Source of the DNA: Gemmataceae bacterium
GTDB taxonomy: Bacteria > Planctomycetota > Planctomycetia > Gemmatales > Gemmataceae
DNA: 37,278 nt
Assembly (NCBI GenBank): GCA_019752375.1
Contig: JAIEMG010000052.1
Location: 1-37,278, forward strand
Reading direction: 5' to 3'
Below, one piece after another: positions 26,454 through 34,897 of this stretch (positions within the stretch are counted from its first letter, which is position 1; each line of letters opens with the position of its first letter). A program made the position numbers and the translations under genes. The notes beneath the pieces are model-generated. The model saw only the letters and a list, made by a program, of their open reading frames with translations, searched no databases and was not told the DNA's origin.

Positions 26454-27887
26454 TCACAGTAACGGACTCATCAATCGTGCCAGGTTCTCGCACACCTTGG
26501 AAAGCCACGGCCGTTTCACCCAGTCTTCGAGCACCAGAGTCTTGCAATTCTTCAAGTACCGGTCCTGCTCCGCCCGCAATCGGCCGGCGACTTCGGCATC
26601 GTAGAACAGCAGAGTAATCTCCGCGTTCAGGCTGAACGAGCGCATATCGACGTTGCTGGAGCCAATCAGCGCGATGGCATCGTCGACGCTGACGTGCTTG
26701 GCGTGAAGGAAGTGCCGGCGGTAGCGATGAATGTGGGCGCCCGCCTCGAGCAGCTCTTCGTAGTACGATTTCTGCGCCAGCGATACCAGGAGCTGATCCG
26801 CCTTCTCCGAAACAACGAAATGGACCTCGACGCCGCGCAGCACCGCGGTCTGCAGCGCTTGCAGGAGCGGCTCGTCGGGAACGAAGTAGGGCGTGGTCAA
26901 GACGATGCGATGCCGTGCAGCATGGACCAGGCCCACAAGGAGTCGTTGATTCGGAGAGGCCGGAAACGTCGGTCCACTGGGAAGCGCCTGGATGGGCACG
27001 TCGCCCGCGCTCTCTGGACCAGGGAACGTGTCTTCGCCGGACAGCACTTCGTCGGTTTCCAGGTACCAGTCGGCGGCGAAGACGTACTGCAGCTCCAGCA
27101 CCGCCGGACCGGTCACGCGCACGACCAGTTCCTCGTAGGTGATGCCCTCCTTGAACAACGGGTCCACCAGGTTTTGCGATCCAGTGTAGCCAATGTGGCC
27201 GTCGATGACCGCGATCTTGCGATGGTTGCGCAGGTCCGGCCGGGCCAGCTTCCAGCGCCACAGGCTGACGGGCAATAACTCCTCAATTCGTACGCCGGCG
27301 TTGGTCAGCTTGGGAGCCAGCGTTGGCAGATAGGCGCGCGAACCCATCGCATCGACCAGCACCCGACAAACCACGCCCCGCTGGGCCGCTTGGCGAAGTG
27401 CATCAACGACGGGAGCGGTCGTCTTGTCGTCCGCGAAGATGTAGAAGAGCAGGTGGACGTGATTGCGCGCGGCATGGATGTCGGCGACGAGGCGATCGAT
27501 GGAGCCATGATAGTCCGACAGGAGTTCGACCGCGTTGCCCCCGAGGATCGGCATGTGGCCGAGATTCTCCGCCAGCACCACGGCCTGGGATAGCTCGGCC
27601 GGCACGTTGGGATGGAAGACGTTGGGATGTCCGCGCAGCCGTTTGGTCACGGGCTCGAACGTGGAAGGCAGCTTTGCCATGCGTTCGCAGCGCCAGGCCG
27701 GCAGCTTGGCGCTGCCGAATACCCAGTAGATCAGCAGCCCCAGGATCGGCTCGAAGAAGATGAGCAGCAGCCAGCCCTTCGCCGCGGAGGGGCTACGGCG
27801 AAAGGGGACGATGACCAGCATGGAGAAGCGGATCGTCCATTCGATGGCGGCAAGAACCCAGCCCCAGGTGGTCGGTTCGGTCCACAC
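26454..27887 (-). CDS. cls: Cardiolipin synthase (phospholipase D family)
   Basis: GTG 27887 has AGGGGA upstream; the product is 477 residues, the normal length. Two N-terminal membrane helices (about 8-28 and 38-58, GWLLLIFFEPILGLLIYW) anchor the protein. Two HKD catalytic motifs follow: His222-x-Lys224-x4-Asp229 (NHRKIAVIDG) and His395-x-Lys397-x4-Asp402 (LHAKHVSVDD), each followed by the GS-N pattern (TGSQN, IGSSNVDMRSF). The enzyme joins two phosphatidylglycerol molecules to give cardiolipin and glycerol. It is monocistronic and converges on the GT-C gene, with only 31 bases between the stops. Confidence 0.93.
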   Translation of the reverse strand: MWTEPTTWGWVLAAIEWTIRFSMLVIVPFRRSPSAAKGWLLLIFFEPILGLLIYWVFGSAKLPAWRCERMAKLPSTFEPVTKRLRGHPNVFHPNVPAELSQAVVLAENLGHMPILGGNAVELLSDYHGSIDRLVADIHAARNHVHLLFYIFADDKTTAPVVDALRQAAQRGVVCRVLVDAMGSRAYLPTLAPKLTNAGVRIEELLPVSLWRWKLARPDLRNHRKIAVIDGHIGYTGSQNLVDPLFKEGITYEELVVRVTGPAVLELQYVFAADWYLETDEVLSGEDTFPGPESAGDVPIQALPSGPTFPASPNQRLLVGLVHAARHRIVLTTPYFVPDEPLLQALQTAVLRGVEVHFVVSEKADQLLVSLAQKSYYEELLEAGAHIHRYRRHFLHAKHVSVDDAIALIGSSNVDMRSFSLNAEITLLFYDAEVAGRLRAEQDRYLKNCKTLVLEDWVKRPWLSKVCENLARLMSPLL

Positions 27888-27931
27888 GATGTCCCCTGTG
27901 AAATCTGATTAGTGCCGAAATGAGGAGAAAC

Positions 27932-27988
27932 TGTGGTGGCAGACCTTCAGGTCTCCCGGTCCAACAGACCTGGAGGTCTGCCGCCACA
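27932..27988. repeat. 23-bp inverted repeat
   Basis: Arms 27932-27954 and 27966-27988 are reverse complements with two mismatches, around an 11-base loop. It lies between the leftward dienelactone hydrolase gene and the leftward cardiolipin synthase gene, so it may end the first transcript or belong to a dispersed palindrome family. Confidence 0.75.
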
Positions 27989-28006
27989 ATGGTCGGGGCA
28001 GTCCCC

Positions 28007-28036
28007 GGTGGCACGGACAAAAATATCCGTGCCACC
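28007..28036 (-). terminator. 11-bp hairpin after the dienelactone hydrolase gene
   Basis: Arms 28007-28017 (GGTGGCACGGA) and 28026-28036 are exact complements around an 8-base loop that is T-rich on the minus strand. It begins 16 bases after the leftward hydrolase stop codon. No T tract follows the stem. Confidence 0.45.
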
Positions 28037-28052
28037 AGAGACGCCCGGTCCG

Positions 28053-28835
28053 CTACTTGTCCAGCTTTTCCGCGAGCAGCTTCTCCAGCTTCTTCCACGA
28101 ATCCTCGTCGGCTTCCTTGTTGTACTTCAAGCCTTCGATACCGTGCTTGTCCGCGTCAGCCACGGTGAAGCTGTGCTTGGCGCCCTTATAGTTGACGAAC
28201 TCGTATTTGGTGCCGGACTTGTCGAGCGCGTCGCGGAACGCCTTGATGGCCTTCTCGGGGATGAACGTGTCGTCGGCGCCATTGCAGATCAGGATGGCGG
28301 CCTTGACCTGCTTCGCCTCGGCGTCAGTCGGCGCCGGCAGCGCTCCGTGGAAGCTGGCGACGGCCTTGAGGTCCGTGCCGGCCAGGGCGAGCTGCAGCGC
28401 GGTGGACCCGCCGAAACAGTAGCCGATCGCCGCCAACTTGTCCTTGTTGCACTGGGGCTGCGCCTTCAGCGTGTCCAGCGCGGCAAGTGCCCGCTTGCGC
28501 CAGGCATCGACGTTGGCGCGGACCTTGCCCGCCATCTCTCCGGCGTCCTTGGGATGCTTCACCGTCTTGCCTTCGCCATACATGTCCGCGGCGAATGCGA
28601 CATAACCGAGCTTGGCGAGCTGTTCCGCCCGCTTCTTGGCGTAATCGTCCAGGCCCCACCATTCGTGGACGACCAGCACGCCGGGACGCGGTCCCCTGAT
28701 CGCATCGTCCCAGGCCAGCACGCCGTGACACTCGACATCGCCGTCCTTGTAGGTGATCTTCTTGGTCTGCACCGCCCCTTGGGCGGAAAAAGTGAGCGTC
28801 AGGCCAACCACGAGGGCCAACGGAAAGCGAATCAT
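28053..28835 (-). CDS. Secreted dienelactone hydrolase family protein
   Basis: ATG 28835 has AAGGAGA upstream and is followed by a signal peptide (about residues 1-21, ending FSAQGA), giving 260 residues. The alpha/beta hydrolase fold of the dienelactone hydrolase family is shown by PGVLVVHEWWGLDDYAKKRA, the nucleophile Cys140 in GYCFGG, Asp188 or Asp189 in CNGADDTFIP and His221 in GAKHSF. The family hydrolyses lactones or esters; the real substrate here is not evident. The signal peptide indicates export, unlike the cytoplasmic enzymes of chloroaromatic breakdown. No aromatic-degradation genes are nearby, so a role in that pathway is unlikely. Confidence 0.9.
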   Translation of the reverse strand: MIRFPLALVVGLTLTFSAQGAVQTKKITYKDGDVECHGVLAWDDAIRGPRPGVLVVHEWWGLDDYAKKRAEQLAKLGYVAFAADMYGEGKTVKHPKDAGEMAGKVRANVDAWRKRALAALDTLKAQPQCNKDKLAAIGYCFGGSTALQLALAGTDLKAVASFHGALPAPTDAEAKQVKAAILICNGADDTFIPEKAIKAFRDALDKSGTKYEFVNYKGAKHSFTVADADKHGIEGLKYNKEADEDSWKKLEKLLAEKLDK

Positions 28836-29004
28836 GGAAGTTCTCCTTTTTGGTAAGTGGACGAGAGCCAGTCCTGACATGATATGTGCCTGCTCGTGGA
28901 ACGGGTAGAAAGCCCGCACCGGCTGAGCTGGCCTGGGCAACCTCCGGTCCAGTTCCTACGCTGGCACAGAATGGATTGAACCGCAGCCGCCCGGAGTGTG
29001 AACC

Positions 29005-29967
29005 ATGCCCCTGCCCCCGATCATCGCCGACACACCGTTGGCGCCGAACGTCCTCAAGCTGCTGGAAGGCCGCGTCCACGTGCTGCCGTGGCCGAAGGCC
29101 GAGGACGGTCCTTTCCCGGTGCAGGCGGTCTACACGTATGGACATCCACGGGTGGACGGCGCCTTGCTCGACCGGTTGCCGGGCGTTCGCGTCATCAGCA
29201 ACTTCGGCGTCGGCGTCGATCACATCGATTTGGCTGCAGCGGCCGCTCGAGGAATTCCGGTCGGCAACACGCCGGGTGTTCTGGACGGCGCCACCGCGGA
29301 CATGGCGTTTGCGTTGCTGCTCGCAGCGGGCCGGCGACTGGCTGAGGGCGATCGCTACGCACGCGGTCCCAACTTCCTGCACTACGATCCGGGCTACATG
29401 CTGGGCCGCGAGATTCACGCAAGTACGCTGGGCATCGTCGGCATGGGACGCATCGGTGCCCAGGTGGCCCGCCGCGCTCGCGGGTTCGAGATGAACGTGC
29501 TGTACCACAATCGCCAGCGGCGTCCCGAAGTGGAGGCGCAGCTCGGCGTCCGCTTCGCCGGCTTTGATGAGCTGCTCGGGCAATCGGACTACATTGTCCT
29601 GACGGTGCCGCTCACTGCGGAGACGAAGGGCCTGATCAGTCGGGAGGCGTTCGCACGCATGAAGCCGACTGCGACGCTTATCAACGTCGCTCGCGGTCCC
29701 GTGGTCGATACGGCCGCACTGACCGAAGCACTGACGATGCGCCGAATCTACGCCGCGGCACTGGACGTGACCGATCCGGAGCCGTTGCCGCGCGATCACC
29801 CCTTGCTGCGGCTGGATAACCTGACCCTCGCCCCGCACCTGGGGTCCGCCACCGAACAGACCCGGCAGCGCATGGCGGAAATCTCGGCCGAAAACCTCTT
29901 CGCCGGGCTTGAATCGCGACCACTCCTGCATCTCGTGACCATCCCGGGGCAGAAAGCGCCGGCCTGA
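29005..29967 (+). CDS. D-2-hydroxyacid dehydrogenase (glyoxylate/hydroxypyruvate reductase type)
   Basis: The 320-residue protein has the nucleotide motif GMGRIG (146-151) and the catalytic Arg230 (NVARGPVVD), Glu259 (DVTDPEPLP) and His278 (LAPHLGSAT) of D-isomer-specific 2-hydroxyacid dehydrogenases. After the second Rossmann strand the sequence is YHNRQRR, with Arg where NAD-specific enzymes have Asp, which favours NADP(H). This suits a glyoxylate/hydroxypyruvate or related 2-ketoacid reductase acting in the cytoplasm. The active-site and cofactor loops are complete. It is divergent from the hydrolase gene and 187 bases before the polysaccharide operon; no functional link to either is visible. 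Confidence 0.9.
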   Translation: MPLPPIIADTPLAPNVLKLLEGRVHVLPWPKAEDGPFPVQAVYTYGHPRVDGALLDRLPGVRVISNFGVGVDHIDLAAAAARGIPVGNTPGVLDGATADMAFALLLAAGRRLAEGDRYARGPNFLHYDPGYMLGREIHASTLGIVGMGRIGAQVARRARGFEMNVLYHNRQRRPEVEAQLGVRFAGFDELLGQSDYIVLTVPLTAETKGLISREAFARMKPTATLINVARGPVVDTAALTEALTMRRIYAAALDVTDPEPLPRDHPLLRLDNLTLAPHLGSATEQTRQRMAEISAENLFAGLESRPLLHLVTIPGQKAPA

Positions 29968-30024
29968 TCTAATGTGCCACGGCCGCGCAGCTTGCCGGGA
30001 CCGTGGACAGCGCCCCAGCGTTTA

Positions 30025-30054
30025 TTGACTGCCGAACGCCATCGGGGGTAACAT
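30025..30054 (+). promoter_or_regulatory. Sigma70-like promoter candidate for the polysaccharide operon
   Basis: TTGACT (30025-30030) is followed after 18 bases by TAACAT (30049-30054). Transcription would begin near 30061, leaving a leader of about 95 bases. Both boxes are imperfect; the position, just before a five-gene operon, is the main support. Confidence 0.4.
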
Positions 30055-30154
30055 TCGCCCCGTCTGCAATGGCGGGTCCGCTTGCGCACCTTGTAAACTT
30101 CGCGCCACAACGGACGGTCCTTGCTCCGCGCCCTCCCAGCTGCCGAGGTCATGG

Positions 30155-31414
30155 ATGCTCTGGTTGCTGATTGGCTACATGTTTCTGTTCATTCACCGGA
30201 CGTTTGAGATCTGGCCGGTCCTGGCGACGGTCCGCCTCGAATTCTGCTACATGCTGGTCGCCGGGATCGCCTGGCTCTGCGCCGCCGGCAAGCACTGGCC
30301 ATCGAACTGCCTGACATGGGCGGTGCCGGGTTTCGTGTTCGCCGTCTTCCTCTGCGCCCTGGCCAGCCCGCACGCCGATCACTGCTTTGAGTTCCTCGAC
30401 AGCTACTTCAAGATGATGGTCTTCTGGCTGATGCTGACCACGATGGTACGCACCGAGCTGGACTTCCGCCGATTGATGGGCGGCTTCGTCTTCGTCTTTT
30501 TTCTCTACCTGCTGCACTCTTTTCGCGAGTATTTCGGCGGTCGCTACGTGGTGCGTATGGGAATTTCACGCATGATCGGCGTCGACCCAGCGAGCGATCC
30601 CAATTCGTTCGCGTCGCACATCCTGTTCGTGCTTGTGTTCGTGCCGGCCGTTTGGGTCGCCTGGCCAACGCGGCGCGTGCGCGTGTTCCTGGCCAGCTTT
30701 GTGGTGCTCGGACTGGCGGCGATCCTGCTTACCGGATCCCGCGGCGCTTTCCTCAGCATGCTGATCGTCGCGCTGGTCTTCGTCGCGCAGAGCAACGCTC
30801 GCAAGTGGCTGGCGCCGGCCGCGATCCTGGCGGCGCCGCTGGTGTGGTTCATCCTGCCGGACACGTTGCAAAATCGTTTCATGACGATCCTGGACCCATC
30901 GGTGGGCCCGGCCAATGCAGCGCAATCCGGCGAAGCGCGCATCATCGGTTTTAACACGGGCCTTCAATTGTTCGAAGCGAACCCGATAACCGGCGTCGGC
31001 CCCAAGGCATGGCGGCCGGCCACGGGCAATAAACTGGAATCGCACAACCTTTACGGCCAGCTGATGGGCGAAATGGGCGGCATCGGCGTCCTTGCCTTCC
31101 TCTCGCTCGTTTCCTGCTACGTCGTCAATTTGTGGCGCATCCGCCAGGCGTACCGCGCGCACCCCGAATGGGGACGCGATTTCCTGTTCCATGTCACCCG
31201 GGCGATCGGCATGGCACTGTTCCTGCTTTTGTTTGAAGGTAACTTCGGACACAACCTGTTTCGCTACACCTGGATCTGGTACGCGGCCTTCCTGGTGATG
31301 GTGCGACAATGCGTCGAGCACCGGTTGGCCATGCTGCAAGCGGAACCACTGGCCGAGTGGGATGGCGAGACGTACGTGGACGAGCCTCGGGCATGGGACG
31401 CGGCATCGTGCTGA
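30155..31414 (+). CDS. O-antigen ligase/polymerase family membrane protein
   Basis: The 419-residue polytopic protein has about ten membrane helices and the Wzy/WaaL-type pattern: DPASDPNSFASHILF in a central loop, TGSRGAFL (193-200) at a helix start, a large periplasmic-type loop with NPITGVGPKAWRP, and SHNLYGQLMGEMGGIG (296-311). Family members join glycan repeat units or attach them to lipid at the outer face of the cytoplasmic membrane. ATG 30155 is used; an ATG at 30151 is out of frame. It is the first gene of a tightly spaced operon of surface-polysaccharide genes (14 bases to the flippase). Polymerase or ligase cannot be told apart from sequence alone. Confidence 0.85.
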   Translation: MLWLLIGYMFLFIHRTFEIWPVLATVRLEFCYMLVAGIAWLCAAGKHWPSNCLTWAVPGFVFAVFLCALASPHADHCFEFLDSYFKMMVFWLMLTTMVRTELDFRRLMGGFVFVFFLYLLHSFREYFGGRYVVRMGISRMIGVDPASDPNSFASHILFVLVFVPAVWVAWPTRRVRVFLASFVVLGLAAILLTGSRGAFLSMLIVALVFVAQSNARKWLAPAAILAAPLVWFILPDTLQNRFMTILDPSVGPANAAQSGEARIIGFNTGLQLFEANPITGVGPKAWRPATGNKLESHNLYGQLMGEMGGIGVLAFLSLVSCYVVNLWRIRQAYRAHPEWGRDFLFHVTRAIGMALFLLLFEGNFGHNLFRYTWIWYAAFLVMVRQCVEHRLAMLQAEPLAEWDGETYVDEPRAWDAASC

Positions 31415-31428
31415 CCTCAGGGGATGGA

Positions 31429-32928
31429 ATGTCGAACCGGTCAAAGCCCTCGCTGTTGCGCCACGCGGCCGTCTACTCCGTGGGCGAATTGCTGATCCTC
31501 GCGGGCGGCTTCGTCCTGCTGCCGCTCTATGCGCGCTGCCTGAGCGTTTCCGATTTTGGCAATCTGGAACTACTGGAACAGACAGCGGACATCTTCGCCC
31601 TGTGCATGATGCTTCGCAGCCTGCCGCTGGCCGTCATGGCGTTTCATCGTCAGGCAGTCGATGACGCTGAGCGTCAGCGGGTCCTCGGGGCCGCTCTGAT
31701 CCTGGCCGGCGCCGCGCTGCTGATCGGAATCGCGATGACGACACTGACCAGCGGCCCCCTGGGCGTCTTGCTGCGTCAGGACCAGCCGTCTCTTCTCGTC
31801 GCCGCGGTGGCTGCGGCGCTGCTTGATGCCGTTGCGACCGTGGTGCTGGCGACCTGGCAGGCGCGGATGGAATCGCTCCACTTCGTTGCCGTCTCCCTTG
31901 GCCAGTTCGTCGTCAAGATTGCCCTCGCGTTGTTGTTTGTGCTCGGCTTTGGCTGGGGCGTATGGGGCGTGCTGCTGGCGTTCCTGATCCGGGCGGGATT
32001 GTTCGCCGCCGTCATGATTGGCCGCGAATGGCGGCTGGGCTTGCGTCTGCCCGATGGCAAGACGCTTCGAGACATGCTTCGTTTTGTCCTGCCCCTGTTA
32101 CCGGTGGGACTGTGCTTCTTCGTCCTGCACAGCGGGGATCGCTACTTCCTGATCCGCTCGACCGGCGCCGAAGACGTGGGCTTCTATGGCCTGGGCACCA
32201 AGTTGGCCCGCCTGGTCGGCTTGTTCACGCTGACGCCGCTCTATCGCGCCTGGAGCGTGCGGATGTACGACGTGGCAGGACAAGCCGACGCACCAGAAGT
32301 GATTGGCCGAGCGACCACGCGGATGCTGGCGTGCTACGTTTTCGTCGGTCTGGGCCTGTGCCTGTTCTGCGACGAGGTGATTGCTCTATTCGCCGGCCCA
32401 GCGTTCGCGCCCGCGTCGGTCGTCGTGGCCCCCATCGTGCTGGCGTACTGGTTCTATGGTGCATCAGTCTTGCTCGATGGGCCGTTTTACGTGCGACGGC
32501 GAACATCCGCAAAGCTCTGGCTGACGCTGGCGTCCACGGCCTTCATGCTGGGCCTCTACGCCTGCCTGATTCCGCTTCACGGCGCGCTCGGTGCGGCCTG
32601 GGCGACACTGGGTGGCTTTGCATTCCATGCGGGCCTGACATTGATTGTCGGCCAGCGCGTCTTTCGCGTGCGTTACGAGTTCGGGCGTCTGGCCGTGCTG
32701 CTGGGATTGTCCATCGGACTGTGGTCGATGGCAAAGCTCATCCCGGACGGAAGCCTCGCCATTCCCGCCCGGATTGGTCTTTACATGCTGTGGCCCGCGC
32801 TGCTCTGGATCTGTTGCATCGTTTCGCCGGAGGAAAAGCTCTGGCTGAGATCCGTGGCACGCAAAGTTACTTTGCCGTGGCCGAGAGCGAGCCTCAAACC
32901 GTCCCCGTCGCTGAGGGAGTGTGCGTGA
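31429..32928 (+). CDS. Wzx-type polysaccharide flippase (MATE/MVF superfamily)
   Basis: ATG 31429, preceded by AGGGGA, gives 499 residues. The protein has about 12-14 hydrophobic helices and begins with the family signature YSVGELLILAGGFVLLPLYA followed by LSVSDFGNLELLEQ. HSGDRYFLIRSTGAEDVGFY in the middle is a conserved flippase segment. Such proteins move lipid-linked oligosaccharide units from the cytoplasmic to the outer face of the membrane. The end overlaps the next gene by 4 bases, so translation should be coupled. In this operon it would feed units to the upstream ligase/polymerase. Confidence 0.9.
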   Translation: MSNRSKPSLLRHAAVYSVGELLILAGGFVLLPLYARCLSVSDFGNLELLEQTADIFALCMMLRSLPLAVMAFHRQAVDDAERQRVLGAALILAGAALLIGIAMTTLTSGPLGVLLRQDQPSLLVAAVAAALLDAVATVVLATWQARMESLHFVAVSLGQFVVKIALALLFVLGFGWGVWGVLLAFLIRAGLFAAVMIGREWRLGLRLPDGKTLRDMLRFVLPLLPVGLCFFVLHSGDRYFLIRSTGAEDVGFYGLGTKLARLVGLFTLTPLYRAWSVRMYDVAGQADAPEVIGRATTRMLACYVFVGLGLCLFCDEVIALFAGPAFAPASVVVAPIVLAYWFYGASVLLDGPFYVRRRTSAKLWLTLASTAFMLGLYACLIPLHGALGAAWATLGGFAFHAGLTLIVGQRVFRVRYEFGRLAVLLGLSIGLWSMAKLIPDGSLAIPARIGLYMLWPALLWICCIVSPEEKLWLRSVARKVTLPWPRASLKPSPSLRECA

Positions 32929-33866
32929 ACATGCCTCGCATTTCCGTCGTCATCCCGACCTACAATGGGGAGCGCTGGCTGGGCGATTGCGTGCGCAGCG
33001 TACTGGCGCAAACGTGCTCGGCGGCCGAGATCATCGTTGTCGTCGATGGCAGCACCGACGGCACCGCGGAGCTGCTGCGAGAACTCGGACCACGCGTCAC
33101 GACCATCGCGCAGCAGCGGGGAGGCATCGGCGCCGCGCGGAATGCCGGTCTGCAACGAGCCACCGGCGAGTACGTTGCATTCCTCGATCACGACGACCTG
33201 TGGAAACCCGACAAGCTCCGCAAGCAGGTCGACATGGCAGTACGCGACGCTGCGCTCGACGTGATCTACACCGACGCCGAGGAATTCACTGACCGCGGCG
33301 TGGTCCATGCCTCATTCTTCAAGCGTTTCCACCAGCTGCGCACGCCCGGCGACATGTTTCGCATGCTGGTCCACTTCCACATTCCGTTGATGTCCACCAT
33401 TCTGATGCGCCGAGAGTTCTTGAATCAACATGGGCTGTCGTTCTTTGCGCCGGCATCGGGCGTCGATGACCTTGGCCTGTTGCTGGAGATCGCAGCGCAC
33501 GGGGGCCGATTCGCATGCCTGGACGAGGCGTTGACCCGGCGTCGGCTGCATGGCGGCAACCTGAGCAAGGACCACTGCAATCGGTTTGCGCGACGCGTAG
33601 CGCTTTACGAAGAGCTGCTGCGGCACATGACCGACCATCGGCAACGCCGCCTGCTGCACTGGGGCTTGCGTCACGCGCATTTCTGCCTTGGCGAGCACGC
33701 GCTGGGACAGCGAAACCGGTTGCAAGCCCGCGCCCACCTGCGCCGCGGGATTGGCGCCGATACCGTCGGTGTGCGAGCTGCGGCCCATTTCCTCGCCAGT
33801 TGCTTGCCGCCAATCGCGTACGGATTCTTGGTCCGCAACAAGCAACGGCTCCTTCAGAAAGCGTGA
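32925..33866 (+). CDS. Family 2 glycosyltransferase
   Basis: GTG 32925 forms a GTGA overlap with the flippase stop and has GAGGGAG five bases upstream; ATG 32931, two codons later, is the alternative. The 313-residue protein begins with the GT-A nucleotide-sugar fold: ISVVIPTYNGERWLGDCVRS, IIVVVDGSTDGT, GGIGAARNAGL and the metal-binding DxD in FLDHDDLW. A later SGVDDLGLLLEIA carries the probable catalytic acidic pair. It transfers an activated sugar in the cytoplasm onto a lipid-linked glycan. The last 70 residues are basic and helical and may bind the membrane. The sugar cannot be predicted. Confidence 0.92.
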   Translation: MNMPRISVVIPTYNGERWLGDCVRSVLAQTCSAAEIIVVVDGSTDGTAELLRELGPRVTTIAQQRGGIGAARNAGLQRATGEYVAFLDHDDLWKPDKLRKQVDMAVRDAALDVIYTDAEEFTDRGVVHASFFKRFHQLRTPGDMFRMLVHFHIPLMSTILMRREFLNQHGLSFFAPASGVDDLGLLLEIAAHGGRFACLDEALTRRRLHGGNLSKDHCNRFARRVALYEELLRHMTDHRQRRLLHWGLRHAHFCLGEHALGQRNRLQARAHLRRGIGADTVGVRAAAHFLASCLPPIAYGFLVRNKQRLLQKA

Positions 33867-33873
33867 GGCAGTC

Positions 33874-34869
33874 ATGCTGACGCTGGCATTCCAACTTCCG
33901 CGGAAAGTGCTCGGCCTTGGCCGACGGTGTCCGGGCCTCTATCCGCTGATGCGGCGGATGAACGCGAATTCGGTGGCCATCGTGATGTATCACGGCATCG
34001 TGCCGCGACCGCTGCCGGTTTTCAACTGGTGCCAGCTTGCCGTCGCCGAATTTGCCCGGCAGATTGAATTCCTATCGCGGCATTACCTGGTGCTGCCCTT
34101 GCGCGAAGTCGTGCAGCGCATGGCGAACGGCAAGCCGCTGCCGAAAAATGCCGCCGTTGTCACTTTCGACGATGGCTTTCGCAATGTGCTCACTGGCGCC
34201 TTCCCCGTCCTCCGCCGTCACGATGTCCCGGCCACGGTCTTCCTTGTCACCGGCCTGGTGGGCACGGACCAGCCCGCCTGGCCGGAACGGCTTTATCACG
34301 CCGTTGCGACGACGTCTCGAATGGAAGTATGTCTCTCTGGCAAGCGCTGGACACTCACGACCGCGGTTGAGCGCTCAACGGCGTACCGCTCTCTGGCGGC
34401 TCGACTCAAGCACTTGCCAACGGTGCGGAAAGACGCACAGCTCGTTGCGTTGCATGAACAACTGGGAGTGGCCGCCACGGTGCCGAGCGACTCGCCGTTG
34501 ACGACGCTTGACTGGCCGGAAATTGAAGCCCTGTCGCAATCGGGTCTCGTCGATTTTGGCTCGCACACGCACACCCACCCGATCCTGTCGCGTTGCTCAC
34601 CCGAGCAACAGCACGGGGAACTTCGGCAATCGCGCGATATCCTCCGCGAGCGACTGGGCCGTGCCGACCTGTTCGCGTATCCCAACGGCACCCGGGCTGA
34701 TTTCACCGGTCGGACCCAGCAAATCCTCAAAAAACTGGGCTACACCTGCGGTGTGAGCACGGTACCCGGCCTGAATCGATCTCGGCAGGACCGCTACGCC
34801 CTGCGCCGGGTGAACATCGGCGCGGACACAAGCATGCGCGATTTCGCGTGGCACATGGTCGGCTTCTGA
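33874..34869 (+). CDS. Polysaccharide deacetylase (NodB homology domain)
   Basis: ATG 33874, with GAGG just upstream, gives 331 residues. The NodB signature is complete: TFDDG (97-101, Asp99 catalytic, Asp100 metal), SHTHTHP (230-236, metal His231 and His235) and FAYPNGTRADF (267-277). YHGI (39-42) near the start is typical of the PgaB/IcaB-like and exopolysaccharide group. The region about 130-215, between motifs, carries an insertion. The enzyme removes N-acetyl groups from amino sugars, using a divalent metal. No signal peptide is clear, so it may act in the cytoplasm or be membrane-associated through the helical N-terminus. It lies 7 bases after the glycosyltransferase in the same operon. 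Confidence 0.92.
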   Translation: MLTLAFQLPRKVLGLGRRCPGLYPLMRRMNANSVAIVMYHGIVPRPLPVFNWCQLAVAEFARQIEFLSRHYLVLPLREVVQRMANGKPLPKNAAVVTFDDGFRNVLTGAFPVLRRHDVPATVFLVTGLVGTDQPAWPERLYHAVATTSRMEVCLSGKRWTLTTAVERSTAYRSLAARLKHLPTVRKDAQLVALHEQLGVAATVPSDSPLTTLDWPEIEALSQSGLVDFGSHTHTHPILSRCSPEQQHGELRQSRDILRERLGRADLFAYPNGTRADFTGRTQQILKKLGYTCGVSTVPGLNRSRQDRYALRRVNIGADTSMRDFAWHMVGF

Positions 34870-34897
34870 TCCCCGAGTTGAAGGAACTGAATCACGC

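Noticed and set aside
31962..33866. N-terminal extension of the family 2 glycosyltransferase
   Set aside because: The first 320 codons overlap the flippase gene in another frame; the glycosyltransferase fold begins only after GTG 32925/ATG 32931.
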